Source of the DNA: Crossaster papposus
Lineage: Eukaryota; Echinodermata; Asteroidea; Velatida; Solasteridae
Direction of reading: 5' to 3'
DNA length: 64,000 nucleotides
NCBI GenBank assembly: GCA_037893245.1
Contig: JBAIAA010000871.1
Coordinates: forward strand, 248,001-312,000
The notes under the pieces are model-generated. The model ran no database searches, had not been told where the DNA came from, and saw nothing but the letters and a program-made list of their open reading frames with translations. Positions 1 through 12,051 of this stretch are shown here, piece after piece. A program made the translations under genes and the position numbers. Each line of letters starts with the position of its first letter. Within the stretch, counting starts at the first letter, position 1.

Positions 1-3000
1 GACCGCCTGGTTCCTAAATTTCATCACCGAAACGACCGGGTACCAGCTGCTAGTGGGCACACGCGTAGCTCAGAAAACTTAACTGCCAGACAACTCGACC
101 CTATGTCCCCGCGCACACACAGACGGTCATGCAATGTGCCTGTGCGACAGCATGTGCGTCATGCAATACCACGCGCCACGCCGTACATGCTATTCAAGTC
201 GAGTTATCCTACTGGTCGAGTTGTCTGACATTTGCACACACTGCACGCACGAATCGATTGCGCGATATGCATAGCACACATTTGTGCTTCTTCTCGACAT
301 TTACCGGCAAAGTACCATATTTGAGAAGAAAAAAAATACGAAGCAAACATGAACATTTTGGCTAAGTCTATTTATCCTTCATTTGGATGTTATTTGAATG
401 TGATTTTGAAGGTTTTAACGCGTGATTTTAAGCATACAATAACAAAGAAGGCAAACAACTCCATGCATGCATTGATCGTGCGATGTTCCCGAAATTAACG
501 TTGACCTACACCTTAGGCCGCTTACTGAAATTGACTAGCCGTGATTCTGCAGTCCGTATGCGTTCTGGCCGATAAGTCTGCAGTTGCTAAGGGAGGCGGG
601 AATCTGCAGACTGGACGGGTGTGTGCGTTCAAGCGCTGCGAGTTTAATGAGCTCCACCAGCCATGCGCTATTGTCATCTCAACAATGATATAATGAATAA
701 ACATGAGTCACTAGAGACCTCATGAATCCCGACGGCCGGTACGCAGAAAGACGTACTACAAAAATAAATGAATTAGGATACGGTCGTTTTACGAGTTCCG
801 AATCGCAAAAAAAATCAAGCTGCTTTCGGCTAGACCAATCCTCAAAATTCAAGTAAAAGAGGTTTAAGATTCCTACCTCGAGTGTTGGACATACTAGAAA
901 TGTTGCTTTTCATAATTTGAGCTCTTCTTTTTTCGAAAATACGACGTCAACCCATGCGTCAACAGAGCAAAATCTCTATTCCTAGTTCCGGATCGTTTTA
1001 ACCATTAACCAGTTCCAGATTTTTAGATATGTGGATCGGGTAAAAAAATGTTTCGTAAATAACGAAAGGTAATCGGGCGAAAATCTATTTTCAGCTAGGA
1101 TCACCCTGAATAAAACAGATTTTCTGAAAACGTATTAAATAATTAATATAAATAAATATCATTTTAAATACTTACAATAAAGTTTAAAAAGAGGACTTTT
1201 GAAATGATTATCGTTTAACGTTAGACTGAGCAACAAGTCTGCCGCGCCTGCGCTGCATAGCCGGCGGCCCGGCGCGGCCAAACAAAAACTGCCCCGGCAC
1301 AAAACACGTCACATAAATCGCTTAATTGCTCGCGTGTAGTTGGTACTTATGGTAAGGCATACACTTTACACACAATCCGAACTACATGTACATGGTACAG
1401 GTACATGGCCTAGGCACGTGGTGTTCTCATAAATTGTTATCCCTCCCACGTAAAAAATAAAATTAATCGTAACAATTGTAGAAACTAACGTATAGAACGT
1501 GAAATAAAGCTTTGCTATTATATATTAAACAGAATAAGAAACATAAAAGACTAAAAAGCTACGTAAACGCTAATAAAATTAAGTATAGGTGGTAGAAATT
1601 GTCTTTTTACCAGGGGTGGACGTTCATATCATGTATTGGCCAACTTGTTTAATGGTTGCTGCAAATGTCCGTGGCCAGCTCTGCGTTGCTCAGGATGTAA
1701 TTTTGCGGGTTCTTGTGAGTTTCTACAAACCGTCCAAACCTATTCAAAGTGCGAGTCGGAAATCTAGCCAATTTTGTTTTCTAGATTTTTCATTGACAAA
1801 AAAGTGTTTCAAAAATCTTTAACGCTACCTTTTAAAATGCACTTCATCTGAGAAATAAATAGTCTGAAAGTCCCCCCCCCCCCCCCCCCCCCCCCCTCTC
1901 CGCCCCAGGGACTAAACAAAAATATACCAAAAGCAAAAGTCATTTAACAATTTAACACTGGTTTCCTTGACAACAATGTTCCTATGCAACCATCCTTGTT
2001 TTGGCCTTTATTAGCGTCTTCAGGTCGATAATCTCATTGGTGCTAGAATTCCGTCTCCATGACAATCTGCTGTCTAGCACTTAGTTCCCACGGTCAATAC
2101 TTGGCGATGGGCCAAGAAGTTTCCCGCGCAAAGCATCAGTTTAAGTTGTGGACGGCTGTTTACTGTGCAAGTAGTAGACCTAAATGTGTTCGTCAATGTT
2201 TCTACATGGAGGTCTGCAAGCGCCGTCATCCCCGACGATTTAAGCTGCTTGTTTAAGTATTTTTAAAAATAACATTTAATTGAATTGATATAAATCTGCC
2301 TAGGATTTTCTAATAGTTTACCTGTCCCAAAACAACTCCAAATGATGTCACAAGACACCGTGTGTAAAAACAAAACCAAAGTTATACTGTATCATAAAAA
2401 AACGAATTTGTCCACCCCAAACATTTTACATTTATAAATTATCAGAGTGTATGGTCTAGTAGGCTGAATGACCAGGGGATTGGAAGTTATTCGCCAGATG
2501 CAGACAACATGGTCCCGGGAACAGGGAGTTTATGAATAACTCACTGGAATTACTTTTGTCGACTGGTAACAATTATATAATTGAGAGATCTATACCTTTC
2601 CTACATGATACAGCATTGTCGCCATGTGTGTTTTTCTAATCATCCTAAAAAATAATATTTCCTTGCCTGTCTATAATTATAAAATAAATGTGTATTTATA
2701 AAATTCCTATAAACATTATTAAACAACGGATGTTCACAATGAATATATATTAAATCAGGCCTAACGTGGCATACTTTCGGATTGTGCGAATGTAAACAAT
2801 TCGTTAGACCATGTATAATAAAATGGTCAGACAATCCATGCAGCTAGCTAGTATGTTGTCGCCAGCCCAGGAACACCGTGGACGGAAGAATAATAAGCAA
2901 CCGTTGATTATCCGTTTAGAGGCCTGCTACAGTGTCGAAAAACACCGACGATTTGCACCATACCATCAGCATTGGGAAGAATTAATTTGCTTTAATTTAT

Positions 3001-3234
3001 CAACTTGGAGAAGAAACTTCTGTACTGGAAGTTGTGCCACACAAACATTGTCCGTTAAAATTACTTGTGCGTCCCATATCTGCATTTTCAGAGTGCATAC
3101 ATAAACGGTCATCGTGTTCCCCGTAGCTAGCTACATGTAGCAACTTGAATTATTGCGTGCCAGCGGGAATTTTCCAACTTCGTTTCCTGTAGTTTGGCAA
3201 TAATGATGGAGCCCGCATAGGGCCTAGGCTGGGG
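1..3234. other. no gene seen
   Basis: AT-rich DNA with short chance open frames. A block at about 510-545 (GGCCGCTTACTGAAATTGAC) recurs inverted at about 4168-4203, possibly marking the ends of an old 3.7-kb element. A run of C is at 1872-1896. Confidence 0.5.
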
Positions 3235-3390
3235 TTTGGAAAACGGCCCGCGTGCTTTTAGTTCCGAGTTGTGCAATGCATGCGTGCGATCGCGAAGATC
3301 GCTGGAAAGTTCGAATTGTGTAAATAGGCTGTTTCGTGTATAATATCGCGTAAAGTTTTTTCTTTTCGTTTAGCAGTTTAAAACATAAAG

Positions 3391-3483
3391 ATGGATAGAA
3401 TATGCAAGATAAAGGTATATGAGGAAATAAGAGATTCTAATCTTTGTTTAAATGATGCAAACTTTAAGAAACTTTGTGATTAA
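3391..3483 (+). CDS. short open frame downstream of a promoter-like CpG-rich stretch; possible 5' exon
   Basis: A 30-codon frame opening MDRICKIKVYEEIRDSNLCL and ending at TAA. Its composition looks coding, with mixed charged and hydrophobic residues and no simple repeats. It follows about 150 bases rich in CpG (3235-3350), which could be a promoter. A donor-like AAG|GTATAT lies after codon 8 and is in phase 0. That would match the phase-0 start of the exon at 6177, so this could be the first exon of the tail-anchored gene downstream, but nothing else ties them. It may equally be chance. Confidence 0.25.
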   Translation: MDRICKIKVYEEIRDSNLCLNDANFKKLCD

Positions 3484-4274
3484 TTTTGCAGTGTCTGTTC
3501 GTGAAAACAGAAAAAGGCCATGTATCAATTAGTCCCTTCGTGAAAACGAAAAAATCGATAGGGATACATTTTTCTTAATCCCCTAAAATAATCCCCCTTA
3601 AAAATAATAAATAATATCTCTTAACAATTTAAAACCAATGCCCTCTATTCGTGTTCGTGACATGCAAGCATGTTCTTTTTAATGTCGCCAATAACCAGTT
3701 TGGTATGCTATTTGGTCAACTATTCTGTATTTTGTTCCCTAATATTTATAATAGTGAACCGGGCCCTCCAAATAACGAACATGATCGTTAACTTATAATA
3801 CTTGTACTTGGACCGTTTACAAAATCCCTGGCTTCGGCTCTGTATCAGGCTAAAGCCTATTGCTAAACTGCAGAACGAAGACAAAGCTGATGTTTGAAAA
3901 ACAGCCATGTTCGTGATCCGGGGCCAGTATGCCAAACCATTAAAATAGTTGCGGTTTTGCAAGTCGGTATTCTGCAGACTGACCGGCCATCGTCGTAACT
4001 ATTCATATTTAAATTAGCTCCCTAGCGCTCCAGCTGGCCCGGCGGGTCTGCAGAAGATCGGGTATATTCACGTTGTTTGTTATTTAAATGAAGCGTTCTG
4101 GCCCGTGCTAGGACGGGTAACTAAGGGCTCTTTTGTTTAAAAGGTCTGCAGGAGTCTGCAGAAAGAACGCGGCCGGCACGGCTAGTCAATTTCAGTAAGC
4201 GGCCTTACACAAAATGTTCTTTCTTTGTAAGCTTTACTATAACTTTTTTTTTTTCATTTTAAAACTTTGCTAAC

Positions 4275-4734
4275 TTAACCAGTTCTAACTTAACCGCAAA
4301 TTTGTCCCTATATTTAAAACGGATGATGCATAAACACGAGCAAGGCCGGAAATGTCTGTAAGCAGCGAACAGGGCCGGAAATGCGTTGGTGTGCTTCCCA
4401 GTACTATCGGTCTGAACCCGCCTCGGATCGAGTTTCGTTAACAATAATCCCGCGCGTCGGCTTCAAATTTTATTTTTAAGTTTGGGTTTTTACTAATAGG
4501 GTAAACTTATAGTTGTGATTCCAATGGCAATTCTATAGCAAGATCTCAGATATATTACTTTCCTAGAAGATAAATCATGCTTTATTTGATACCTAGCCGG
4601 TTTTGGGTAAGTCAGTCTTGAAAGTGGGTAAGTGAAAAATCACAGGTGGGTAAGTGGTACGTAAGTGGAGAAAAAAAATTAATTTGAGGCTTGGGCTTGG
4701 TGGTGATAAAATAATCCCGGCGCGAACTGGTTAA
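4275..4734 (-). mobile_element. TTAA-bounded MITE, copy A, interrupted
   Basis: Ends TTAACCAGTTC and CGCGAACTGGTTAA. The body matches the other copies (AAACGGATGATGCATAAACA; GGCCGGAAATG). About 235 bases of unrelated DNA split it between roughly 4470 and 4705. Confidence 0.7.
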
Positions 4735-4832
4735 CAAATTAAATCTTGTGCGGCAAAACTGAATGACGAAACTTTGTTTGAGCACTTTTGTGTCTGAACA
4801 TTGTGTCTGAATACTGGCCGGTGCCCTCGCAT

Positions 4833-5040
4833 GTTTTTTTTTTTTTTTTTTTTTTGGTTTTCTTCGACGCTGATGGGCCTGGGGACCCAACAAATGTGTA
4901 ATCTCAGTTTTAAAAAAACCACCAGTCTCACTGGATTGTATGCCTGAGTGCACAACAGAGCTGAGCATACACAGGCCAGGTGCTATAAGGCGTAGCGCAG
5001 CTGACATCAGCATTCCGAACGAATTAGCATGCGTGGCCAT
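4833..5040 (-). mobile_element. possible poly(A)-tailed retroposon
   Basis: Read on the minus strand, about 185 bases of non-repetitive sequence end in a run of 22 A. This is the form of a retroposed RNA or SINE. No clear target duplication or tRNA box was found, and the source RNA is not recognised. An 18-bp tandem duplication (CCATAGCAGCTCCCCATGG) borders its 5' side. Confidence 0.35.
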
Positions 5041-5139
5041 AGCAGCTCCCCATGGCCATAGCAGCTCCCCAACATAAAGGGGTTAATATGTTATGTGGTG
5101 CACAGCCCTGCTTTTAAACCTGAACTTCCTTCCCCCATT

Positions 5140-5760
5140 TTTCTTACACATAACCTGAATCCTGCAAAATCCTGCATTTCCAAATAGTTAACTCCACATA
5201 ACCTGAATCCTGCTAAATATTAGGCCCTTCTAACTTATTTGATTTGTATATTTTAGGTCATTCCAGCCAGTAAGCAGTTTGCAGCAGTTTTAATCTTATT
5301 AATACTTATTACTGGTGACCACTGCCCAAAATCCTGCAGTGGGTTTACCAATGAGCTACAAAGCAGCTAAACATGGAACAAACAGCTGACAAACCGCTAA
5401 TAGTTCCATATTACCGGTACATCAAGGGTCTGCACACATGCAAAAGGTCCTGTCTTGACCCATACCTTACACCTTGACTGAAGCTCTATGGAGAAAGTGC
5501 ATGAGCAGCACGAAGAAGTACAAAGTAACAAATAACCTCAATCCTCCAAACTTCTAATTTGGATAAATACCCAAGTAACCTCAATCCTGCAAAATAATCC
5601 AGCATTATTTTAGGCCTTATGACCTGGATCCTGCATTATCCTCTTGTGTCAAAACCCTTAAACGCCCTCAATCCTGCAAATTTCTCTGATGCATCAACTT
5701 TCTAGTGCCCTAAATCCTGCAAAATTCTGCATTGAGCAAGAGGGAATTTTGGTGGATTTA
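5140..5760 (+). repeat. degenerate CCTGAATCCTGCAAA repeats
   Basis: Many imperfect copies of AACCTGAATCCTGCAAAATC or CCTCAATCCTGCAAA at irregular spacing. No gene seen here. Confidence 0.55.
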
Positions 5761-5849
5761 GGATTGTTGAGGTTAAGGCATTCCCATTTTGCTCCTTTTA
5801 ACCTTGCTTTGCCGATCTTTTAAAAATAGTTCCTTTAAAGTTTGCAGTC

Positions 5850-6051
5850 AAAACAGATAACGGATAAACACGTAACAAGCAAAGCCGGACATATCTGTGA
5901 GCAACTGGCTCGCAGCGAGCGAGCCCTGGAAATGTCAGGGTGTGCTACTCACAGATGCCGGCCTGAACCTGTCTTGGATCGTGGTTTGTGAAAAACAATC
6001 CTGCGTCTGGACCCGGTCAATGTCAAAATAATCCCGGTGCGAACTGGTTAA
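5850..6051 (-). mobile_element. TTAA-bounded MITE, copy B, left end lost
   Basis: The right end GGTGCGAACTGGTTAA is clear. The internal blocks (CCGGCCTGAACC, GTGTGCTACTCACAGATG) match the other copies. The left terminal repeat is not recognisable. It lies 125 bases upstream of the exon at 6177. Confidence 0.65.
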
Positions 6052-6176
6052 AATCACATTAAGGCAGCCCCATATGAAGCAATTGAGCTGCTGAGCTACT
6101 TTCAACTTGATGCAAATATTAAATCAGAGTACGAATTCAAAATTGAGTCCCCTTCATGTTTGTTTGTTTATTTCAG

Positions 6177-6238
6177 AAACTTTTCGTCATTTTGACATTC
6201 AGTGAACATCATGTTGAAGCCTTAGCCGACTTACTTGG
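6177..6238 (+). CDS. internal exon of tail-anchored membrane protein gene
   Basis: The exon is preceded by a pyrimidine-rich acceptor (TTTGTTTATTTCAG) and ends at a donor GG|GTAAGA. It encodes KLFVILTFSEHHVEALADLL plus two bases of a Gly codon, so it ends in phase 2. The next exon at 7399 supplies the missing third base (T), and the two join without a frame break. The residues suggest an amphipathic helix. Family not recognised. The phase match with the following exon is the main support. Confidence 0.65.
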
Positions 6239-6566
6239 GTAAGATCTGATAAAATCCTCTGATGAAATCCTCAATAATAAAAATTGTGTTCTCATGTTTG
6301 AATCGAGTGGCATGTTAATATTATGTATCTGTTAGGGTAAACCAGTTAAAGTAAAGATGCTAGACTAGAAATCGATCAAAGTATACTGAACACTGGGTCA
6401 CCATTGTGCATTAAATATGTAGGATAACAGTGTGATGACCCATTCTTCACTGCGTGTGAATGACCAGGTTGGGGGATGGCCGCTGTTAACCCTTTCCGTA
6501 CCATGTTTTTTAAACGCAAGTAAACCTGACACTGGTAAGAAAAGGGTTAATGGACCGAGCCAAATA

Positions 6567-6809
6567 TTAACCAGTTCGCGCCGGGATTATTTTAACAACA
6601 CCGAGCCGACGGGCGGGATTATTTTAACGAAACTCGATCCGAAGCGTGTTCATGCAGATAGTGCCGGGAAGCACACCCACGCATTTCCGGCCTTGCGCGC
6701 TGCTGACATACATTTCCGAACTTGAACTTGGTGTGTTTATGCGTCATCCATTTTGAATTTTGGGAAATTTTTGCGTGTATATATACGTCATCCGGCGCGA
6801 ACTGGTTAA
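6567..6809 (+). mobile_element. TTAA-bounded MITE, copy C, complete
   Basis: Terminal repeats TTAACCAGTTCGCGCCGG and CCGGCGCGAACTGGTTAA are perfect over 18 bases. The total length is 243 bases. TTAA at both ends is the target duplicated by piggyBac-type transposases, so a piggyBac origin is inferred. No coding capacity. Confidence 0.85.
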
Positions 6810-7398
6810 TAAACAGCCATCCTCCAACCCGGTCATTATTCCACAGTGAAGACCGGGTCCTCACACTGTTATTCCCATTGATAAATACCTTTTTAACAAA
6901 CTAAACAGGTATCCATTTTGTGACTTTTCTTTCGGCTATATTTACAGACTTTTAGGTTCATGTTCAGGGGCCATAAATGCATCGTACCCTATCTCTTCAA
7001 TACATGCGTTATTATTATTATTGCCCCCTTAACACCACTGATCTATCCTGTGCGATGCGCTAACGACACATACGCGCATCATTTTGAAAAATGCCATGCT
7101 AGTTGATACAAACGTTCTACCGTATATAGCGCACGACGTGTCAAGATTTGATGCCTGCTTTATTTCATGTACACGTACTGCTGTATTGTTACAAGTTATC
7201 TACTATTGTATTATTTTGCCAATCATTGGCTGACATGATGCCTGATCAATGCAGGTTTAATGGCCATTTATTCGCTCGTTTTTTAAAGTCTGTGTTAGTC
7301 ACATGTGGAGTCTCGACCAATCAGAAGCGAACAACTCGGGTATTGATTAATTCTCTTTAATATAGCAACACTGTTATGTTCTTTCTCTTACTCAACAG

Positions 7399-7501
7399 TA
7401 AGATCCCTAAAGTAGGCCCCCCGCTACAAGCACCATTCAGGGACTATCTGGAGAAGCAGAAACAAAAGCTGCATCACAAACCTGGGGAAGCTGTCACTCA
7501 G
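7399..7501 (+). CDS. internal exon of tail-anchored membrane protein gene
   Basis: Acceptor CTCTTACTCAACAG and donor CAG|GTAATT bound 103 bases, which is one base completing a Gly codon and then 34 codons. The peptide starts KIPKVGPPLQAPFRDYLEKQ and continues with a Lys/Gln/His-rich helix ending EAVTQ. It is cytosolic in character, with no membrane segment. It ends in phase 0 and joins the terminal exon at 10852 in frame. A TTAA-bounded MITE starts only 50 bases into the following intron (7552-7813). Confidence 0.8.
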
Positions 7502-7551
7502 GTAATTTGAGGAAAGTAATGTTTAGTTGCTGTGGTGCTTAAGAGGTTCAT

Positions 7552-7813
7552 TTAACCAGTTTACGCTGGGATTACATTCACCAGGCACGGGATTGTTTTT
7601 CACGAACCTCGATCAAAGACAGGTTCAGGCCGGCATCTGTGGGTAGCACACAGGCATCTGTGGGTAGCACACCCTGATATTTTCAGCCTCGCTCGCTGTG
7701 AGCCAGTCACTGACAGATATTTTCGGCCTTGCTCGAGACGTGTTTATCAGTCTTCTGTTTTGAATTTCAAAAAAACTTTGCATGATACACGTCCTCCGAC
7801 TCAAACTGGTTAA
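7552..7813 (+). mobile_element. TTAA-bounded MITE, copy D
   Basis: Diverged ends TTAACCAGTTTACGC and CTCAAACTGGTTAA, with a body like copy H (GGTAGCACACCCTGATATTT). It carries a local tandem duplication CAGGCATCTGTGGGTAGCACAC. It lies in the intron right after the exon at 7399. Confidence 0.8.
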
Positions 7814-8368
7814 CAATGATCAGCAGCTCGATCACCAGAGACACAGTAAGAAGACCAAATATCTGTGAAAAATGAAACGCTCGATGAGTTTTCTCCCCAA
7901 TGTCGTGAAAATACTAGTATAAATACGCCTCGGCCTGCTCCAGCCACACCGCATATTTGTTCACGCAGTGAAAAATGCAAGGATTTCTAAAGCCATCCTC
8001 TTGTTTCCAATGCTGCGTCCTGCTGATGGAATTATAACATTTATAACAATTAACAATTATAACAATTATAACAAGCTACCATTCCAGCTGCTAATCTTTT
8101 TGCACAGCCCTAGGCCCCCAAATCTCCCCAAATTAGTGCAGCAAATAATGTATACCTGCATTCTTCCACTCGCATCTCAATCAATGAGGAATTTTTACAA
8201 CATCTGTGCAATAGCCCGAGACGTGATTCACCCTTAGTCTCCCCTCCAAACAGCTGGCCAGGCTGTTCTTCTGTTTGCTGTAGGCCAAACCATCCTCTCT
8301 GTCATCCAGCTCCTTCAACCTCACAGTTGCCAAATGAGCCAAGGGCAGAACAAAATGTGTAGCTGTCA

Positions 8369-9060
8369 TTAACAAGTTCGCGCCGGAGTTCAGTAATCCT
8401 CAAATTTGTATCTTTTGTAAAGACATCTCTTTGTTCTCATGTACAAAATGGTTAGAAAGTCGAGCACCTTTTTCAAAATGCTTCTATTACAAAATGCTTC
8501 TATTTCAACCACAATTAATTTCCTGGGTTAAAATTTCGACCCAATATACCCTATATTATACCCTATACCCTAACTCAATTCCCAACACTAGTTTTTAAGT
8601 GATTTGAGTAAAATTTTAAAATTTATTTAGTGAAAATTCTTTTGGAGACCTATTCATCTATAGAAATTACCCTGTGGAGACCTTTTGACTCCCATTGTCT
8701 CCATTGTGTTCAGGTCTCCACAGGGTACCGAATTCAGAAACGTGTATATACGCACAATTTTTCCAAAATTCCAAACGGATGACTGTTAAAAATGTCACAA
8801 GCAAGGCTAGAAAAATATTGTTTAATATCTACGGATGACGCGTTAACCTGTCATGCAAGGCGGTTTAATCCAGCAGAGATGTGTGTTCACGCCGCAGAAG
8901 TTTCCTCAATTGTTGCGGTTGACATGTTTATACGTCGGACATTTCTAGCACGTCTTGGTGGACATCTATACATGCCTGAAATTACTAGCATACAATAACG
9001 CTGCCAAGCATGCTTCGTTGGCGTGGTGGACGTGTACATACATGCTTTAAATTGTGGTGT
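8369..9060 (-). mobile_element. TTAA-bounded MITE, copy E, broken
   Basis: The left end TTAACAAGTTCGCGCCGG is at 8369. About 350 bases later the body resumes (CCAAACGGATGACTG, CAAGCAAGGC) but decays with no right end. Boundaries are approximate. Confidence 0.4.
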
Positions 9061-9364
9061 CACGCTTCAGTGATTAGACCTATTCAACAACCTAGGCGAC
9101 AGAATGTCGGCGAAAACATGTAAATAATGGTGCTAATGAACCGTTGTTGGCATCAAAACAGGAATATTTTACTGAATAAAAAAACCAATTTTGTCAATGA
9201 AAAATAATCCTGTCCCTGGGTCCGGTATATTAAAAAGAAAACTGGCACAAACGAGACGATAACAATCAAAGCATTCTATACCCCAATATCTATACCTGTC
9301 CGCATCCGCCAAATGAACCGCAAAAATGACTGCAACCGTCAATGCAACCTCAGGCTTCCCCAGG

Positions 9365-9452
9365 TTGACATATGAACCGGATCCACTAGACATGAACCTG
9401 ATCCACTAGACATGAACCGGATCCACTAGACATGAACCGGATCCACTAGATA
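9365..9452 (+). repeat. 20-bp tandem repeat
   Basis: About four near-identical copies of ATGAACCGGATCCACTAGAC. Nothing else is recognised here. Confidence 0.85.
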
Positions 9453-9962
9453 GCACTGGAAAATTTAGTCATAATAGAGAGAAACAACCATTCATTTTTA
9501 CCACACAAACGCTTGAACTTCACATTGACGGATGCAACCACATTTGTTTTGTGATCCCTCGTTTGACAAACCGCAGACATAACGAACCGAACCGCCTGAA
9601 ACTGAACCCACAATCCTTTTGACGAGATCTCTTATTAGCAGGTTATTTAACCTTGACTAACAATCCGCACTCCTGCTGAAATCATAAATGCCTTCATGTA
9701 AAACTGCTAGAGCCGGCGCCCACTTTGACAAAGCGATGCCAAAACCCTACAGTGCGCCCATCCCAGCTCCCTTACAAAACTGACATTCAAAACTTATGGC
9801 TAACTAAAAGGCAACCAACCCTCTGAACAAAGTCGGACACTAGCAACACCGAGCTACCGTATATGTTAAGGTAGCTCCAGCTAACTGGCTCCCTTGACAT
9901 GCCCTCGCTCCTAGGAAAGAAAGACTTAATGATTTACAGTCTTGATCTTGGGATACATATTG

Positions 9963-10335
9963 AAGGTAGGATACACCATTTGCAGATATCAAAAATATGT
10001 ACTACCAAATTATTAAGAAATATCTTACTCATTTGAAAGTAAATGTTGATTCTAGGCATCCAACAAATTGATTGCGCTAGATATCCTGTAATTATTCCGA
10101 AAAATAGAATTTTATAATGAAAAATTCGCAATCGCCGTCCGGCGATTGCGAATTTAACATAGGATAACATAAGAATACCGGTTGAAAAAACCCGCTGTTT
10201 TTCGTGCTTTTCTCGGCATCCAATGATTGTAAAACGTCGGACAGCTCAGTTAAACAATATTTACTATAAAATACAACCCCCCAAATCTACTCATTCATGA
10301 TAATTAAAGCAATGACCAATGGTGTATACTACCTT
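9963..10335 (+). mobile_element. MITE with GGTAGGATACACCATTTG ends, copy 1
   Basis: The left end AAGGTAGGATACACCATT is mirrored by AATGGTGTATACTACCTT at the right. The body holds a perfect GC-rich hairpin (TTCGCAATCGCCG/CGGCGATTGCGAA). A second copy interrupts the large foldback element at 32252-32645. Confidence 0.8.
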
Positions 10336-10851
10336 TAAAACATACAAAAATGTTAGCATAAACGTCACCGGCACCACAAGGTAACACCCAAGTCCACTCC
10401 AGTGTTACTTCGTTTAAAATGCTACATGACAAATTTTGGATTCAGAAGGTAACACTCAAGTATGCGCGTGCACATTGGAAACTGGCGCGAACAATTTCCA
10501 TTTTCACAAAGTTATAACAATTTTATAACAAATACACAGTTTTTTCTGTTTGACAGGAATGTAATTTATTCGTATTTTTGTGGGATTACAGAAACATTTA
10601 ATAAAACTGATTAAATAAAGATGTGCGTTACTTTGTGAAAACAAAAATCACTCGGTTCTGTAAAATAGCGCGTACTCGGGTGTTACTTTGGGGTGTCATT
10701 GACTGTTATTGCTGTTAACATAATTGTTACTGTTACCATAAAATGCACCATATGTTAAGGGTCTCTGGACAAGAGATATCGACAAAGCGTCGGGTAATGA
10801 CGCTATTACAATTGTGAGGCACTAAGGATGCTTTCTTCTTGTTCTTCTCAG

Positions 10852-11004
10852 CGTACCAATTGGCTGTCCTGGATCTTTGAGAAGCTCATCATCATCATGG
10901 TAGTCTATTTTGTCATTTCCATCGTCAACTCCCTTGCGCAGCGGTATGCAAAACGGTTACATGATAAGAAACGTGAGACGCAGAACCACCTTCATGCGCA
11001 ATGA
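10852..11004 (+). CDS. terminal exon of a small tail-anchored membrane protein
   Basis: The acceptor is TTCTTGTTCTTCTCAG. The frame opens [12 protein letters not shown] and has a hydrophobic segment of about 18 residues ([18 protein letters not shown], exon residues 12-29). A strongly basic tail follows ([15 protein letters not shown]) and ends in TGA. One transmembrane helix close to the C-terminus, preceded by a Lys-rich soluble part, is the layout of a tail-anchored protein of the ER or outer mitochondrial membrane; the localisation is inferred. The three exons (6177, 7399, 10852) give a C-terminal part of 105 residues with matched phases (2 then 0). I do not recognise the family and give no gene name. 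The 3.35-kb intron before this exon carries a 380-bp MITE (9963-10335) and a 20-bp tandem repeat at 9365-9450. Confidence 0.8.
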   Translation, partial: RTNWLSWIFEKLIIIMVVYFVISIVNSLAQRYAKRLHDKKRETQNHLHAQ

Positions 11005-11331
11005 CAACTGGTAAAATAGACCTCCAAGATTTCCTTCTATCCTCAAGCACTGACTAGTTAATATAGATAAGTTGTGATTGGAATAGGCCTAAAACCTAAT
11101 GCTTTGTTTAGATGTGCACTTTTCTATGAGCGAGTCTGTCCCTACTTTGACTGGCGTCCCTACATGGACTGGTATCCAAACTTCGACTGGCATCCCAACT
11201 TCGCTCCCATAGGAAAGCGCATATGTAAACAAAGCCATGACATCATTAGGTCTCTGGTCTATTTACTTAAGATTGTTTGTTTTATTGGAGCACTGTTTAT
11301 AGCAATGTTGTAGTTGCTTTTTTCATTATTT

Positions 11332-11792
11332 GTGACCGGCTCTACAAAAAGGTGTATTAAGTCGCGCTGTGCACTATCATGTAATAACCCACTCAACGTT
11401 GAGAAGGTAAACAATTTTATCAAAATGTGATTTTTATTTTTTGTCATGAATGACATCTTTAGGTCTACAGTTTCAGGTTTCATTTAAAGAAAAGTTAATT
11501 TTGATGAATAAAGTAGAAAAAACGACCATCTGTTGTACAATGTAGTACAACAGAGCCGGCTATTTCAAAGCCTGTTTTCTCAGTTGTGTAATTTGAACTC
11601 TGAGAAAGTAATCAATATGTAAACACATCGTATCTTCAGAACGGGAGGGGCTATTGAGCTCTATTATATACCAAATGAAAGCTTACGTTTTGGGCTTTCT
11701 AACCATGTATATATAACCATAGAGCAAGCTCTATGACATAACTCAATTTTATTTTTTTGCAACATAATACACTTTTTTGTAGAGCCGGTCAC
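11332..11792 (+). mobile_element. MITE with GTGACCGGCTC ends, copy 1
   Basis: Terminal repeats GTGACCGGCTCTACAAAAA and its complement TTTTTTGTAGAGCCGGTCAC. ATTT flanks both ends as a direct repeat. The element is 461 bases long and non-coding. It begins about 330 bases after the stop of the tail-anchored gene. Confidence 0.8.
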
Positions 11793-12051
11793 ATTTTGTC
11801 GGAAAAAGATCGTCGACTTGACGTTTGGACAAACATGCTTTGTTCAATTGGACCTTTTTTGGAAAAGTTCCTCCTCGTAAGTTAAAATCATCTTTTGAAT
11901 TTGTTTTTTCCCCAGTGTCGATTACATGTATATGAAATAAAATGAAATAAGGTGGTGGTGGGATAAAGTCATTTCAACAATAGTATGTATACATGTATTA
12001 TTACATAGGGGCACTACATGTAGCTTATTACAATATGCATACAGAATCTTT

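Noticed and set aside
4612..5040. 142-codon minus-strand frame
   Set aside because: Its middle is a poly-Lys run from a run of 22 T, and it spans the junction of a possible retroposon with a broken MITE.
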